DNA from: an uncultured Mycoplasmatota bacterium
Lineage (GTDB): Bacteria; Bacillota_I; Bacilli_A; RF39; UBA660
Length of the DNA: 36,558 nucleotides
Direction: 5' to 3'
NCBI GenBank assembly: GCA_947574215.1
Contig: CANPIX010000010.1
Coordinates: 1-36,558, forward strand
The translations under genes were made by a program, and so were the position numbers. Below are positions 35,954-36,558 of this stretch, piece after piece. Numbering within the stretch: position 1 is the first letter of the stretch; every line of letters begins with the position of its first letter. The notes below the pieces were generated by a model that saw only the letters and a list, made by a program, of their open reading frames with translations, was not told where the DNA came from and did no database searches.

Positions 35954-36558
35954 AAGGTATTAGAAGTTTTTGACCAACAGAAAGTGAACTTGATATTAAA
36001 TTATTTAGATTTTGTATAGCGGTTACTGTCGTATTAAAATTTCTAGCAATACTATACAAGGTATCGCCTTTTTTTACAGTATACGTTTGGTATTCATTTT
36101 GTGTAGGAATAATTAATCTTTGACCAATACTTAATAAGTTACTAGTTAAATTATTAATACGTTTTAGTTCATCTACAGTTGTTCCAAAACGACTTGCTAT
36201 TTGATAAAGACTATCACCAGATTTTACAACGTAATATTTATTTTCATCTCCATCATCATTTGATATATTTGAACTCACTTTTAAAACTTGACCTATAGAT
36301 AATGTATTCGCTGTTAAATTATTAATACGTTTTAATTCATCTACTGTTAAACCAAAGCGATTAGCAATTCCATACAAAGTATCACCACTTTTTACAGTAT
36401 ATGTTTCTCCTGTTGCTGGAGTAGATGGAGCAGTTGTAACTTCTTTTAATTTTAAGACTTGACCTATAGATAAAGAATTAGAAGTTAAACCGTTTATTCT
36501 TTTTAATTCATCTACACTAATACCATTATTTCTTGCAATACTCCATAAAGTATCACCA
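35952..36558 (-). CDS. LysM-repeat protein, 5' end outside the window
   Basis: The frame stays open to the window edge, so the start is missing and the ORF-track Met is internal. About 202 codons are visible. They hold four LysM domains of about 45 residues: GDTLWSIARNNGISVDELKR (edge), GDTLYGIANRFGLTVDELKR, GDSLYQIASRFGTTVDELKR and GDTLYSIARNFNTTVTAIQN, joined by short Thr/Ser/Asp linkers. LysM binds N-acetylglucosamine in peptidoglycan. No catalytic domain follows the repeats, so any must be N-terminal, off the window. The first three repeats share near-identical DNA (VDELKRIN), which suggests recent duplication. The protein ends right after the last LysM. Confidence 0.9.
   Translation of the reverse strand, partial: GDTLWSIARNNGISVDELKRINGLTSNSLSIGQVLKLKEVTTAPSTPATGETYTVKSGDTLYGIANRFGLTVDELKRINNLTANTLSIGQVLKVSSNISNDDGDENKYYVVKSGDSLYQIASRFGTTVDELKRINNLTSNLLSIGQRLIIPTQNEYQTYTVKKGDTLYSIARNFNTTVTAIQNLNNLISSSLSVGQKLLIP

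Noticed and set aside
35952-36558. Repeated DNA near the right edge as a CRISPR array
   Set aside because: Repeat spacing and sequence are explained by in-frame LysM domains; no short identical repeats with unique spacers are seen anywhere in the window.

Overview
The window is AT-rich throughout. Its ribosome binding sites are strong AGGAGG types, and UGA is used as a stop (for example the ends of the 17527 and 22254 genes) while the only visible tRNA-Trp has a CCA anticodon, so the code is standard and not the Mycoplasma one. Gene order and content point to a low-GC Firmicute in or near class Bacilli: rlmB-sigH-secE-nusG-rplK-rplA-rplJ-rplL, rpsL-rpsG-fusA-tuf, pcrA next to ligA, an L10 leader, a FemAB-type peptidoglycan enzyme, and a sortase with an anchored surface protein. 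An uncultured gut-type Bacilli lineage (RF39-like) is my inference; nothing here proves it.

Left part (1-4750): ysxC and a FemAB-like gene diverge from facing promoters, followed by a HAD phosphatase and a membrane-anchored class A beta-lactamase-like serine hydrolase. Centre-left (4760-16182): the translation superoperon, read right to left, as rlmB-sigH / secE-nusG / rplK-rplA / rplJ-rplL / rpsL-rpsG-fusA-tuf, with several near-consensus promoters, an L10 leader and a candidate L1 site. Two departures stand out. A transglutaminase-fold gene sits between nusG and rplK. rpoB and rpoC are absent between rplL and rpsL, where a hard terminator and three small exported proteins are found instead, two of them related pilin-like proteins.

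Centre (16258-25460): a 72-codon gene with its own promoter; a three-gene membrane operon (single-pass protein, a receptor with two solute-binding-like domains and a degenerate GGDEF domain, and a YihY/BrkB protein); then ligA, a sugar nucleotidyltransferase and pcrA. Centre-right (25541-28494): a three-gene operon of unrecognised helical and coiled-coil proteins, diverging from a small HAD nucleotidase-like gene.

Right part (28484-36558) is accessory and surface-related: a thioester-domain adhesin with four SpaA-like repeats and a VPNTG anchor, overlapped by its own sortase; a CmpB-like membrane protein; a 589-residue HipA-like kinase with an extra N-terminal HTH and helical region; a decayed IS3-family insertion against the 3' end of tRNA-Trp; a SleB/CwlJ-like hydrolase; and a LysM-repeat protein that runs off the right edge. 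The best candidates for something undescribed are the HipA-like fusion, the small exported-protein cluster in the rpoBC position, the degenerate-GGDEF receptor operon and the unknown operon at 25541-27774.
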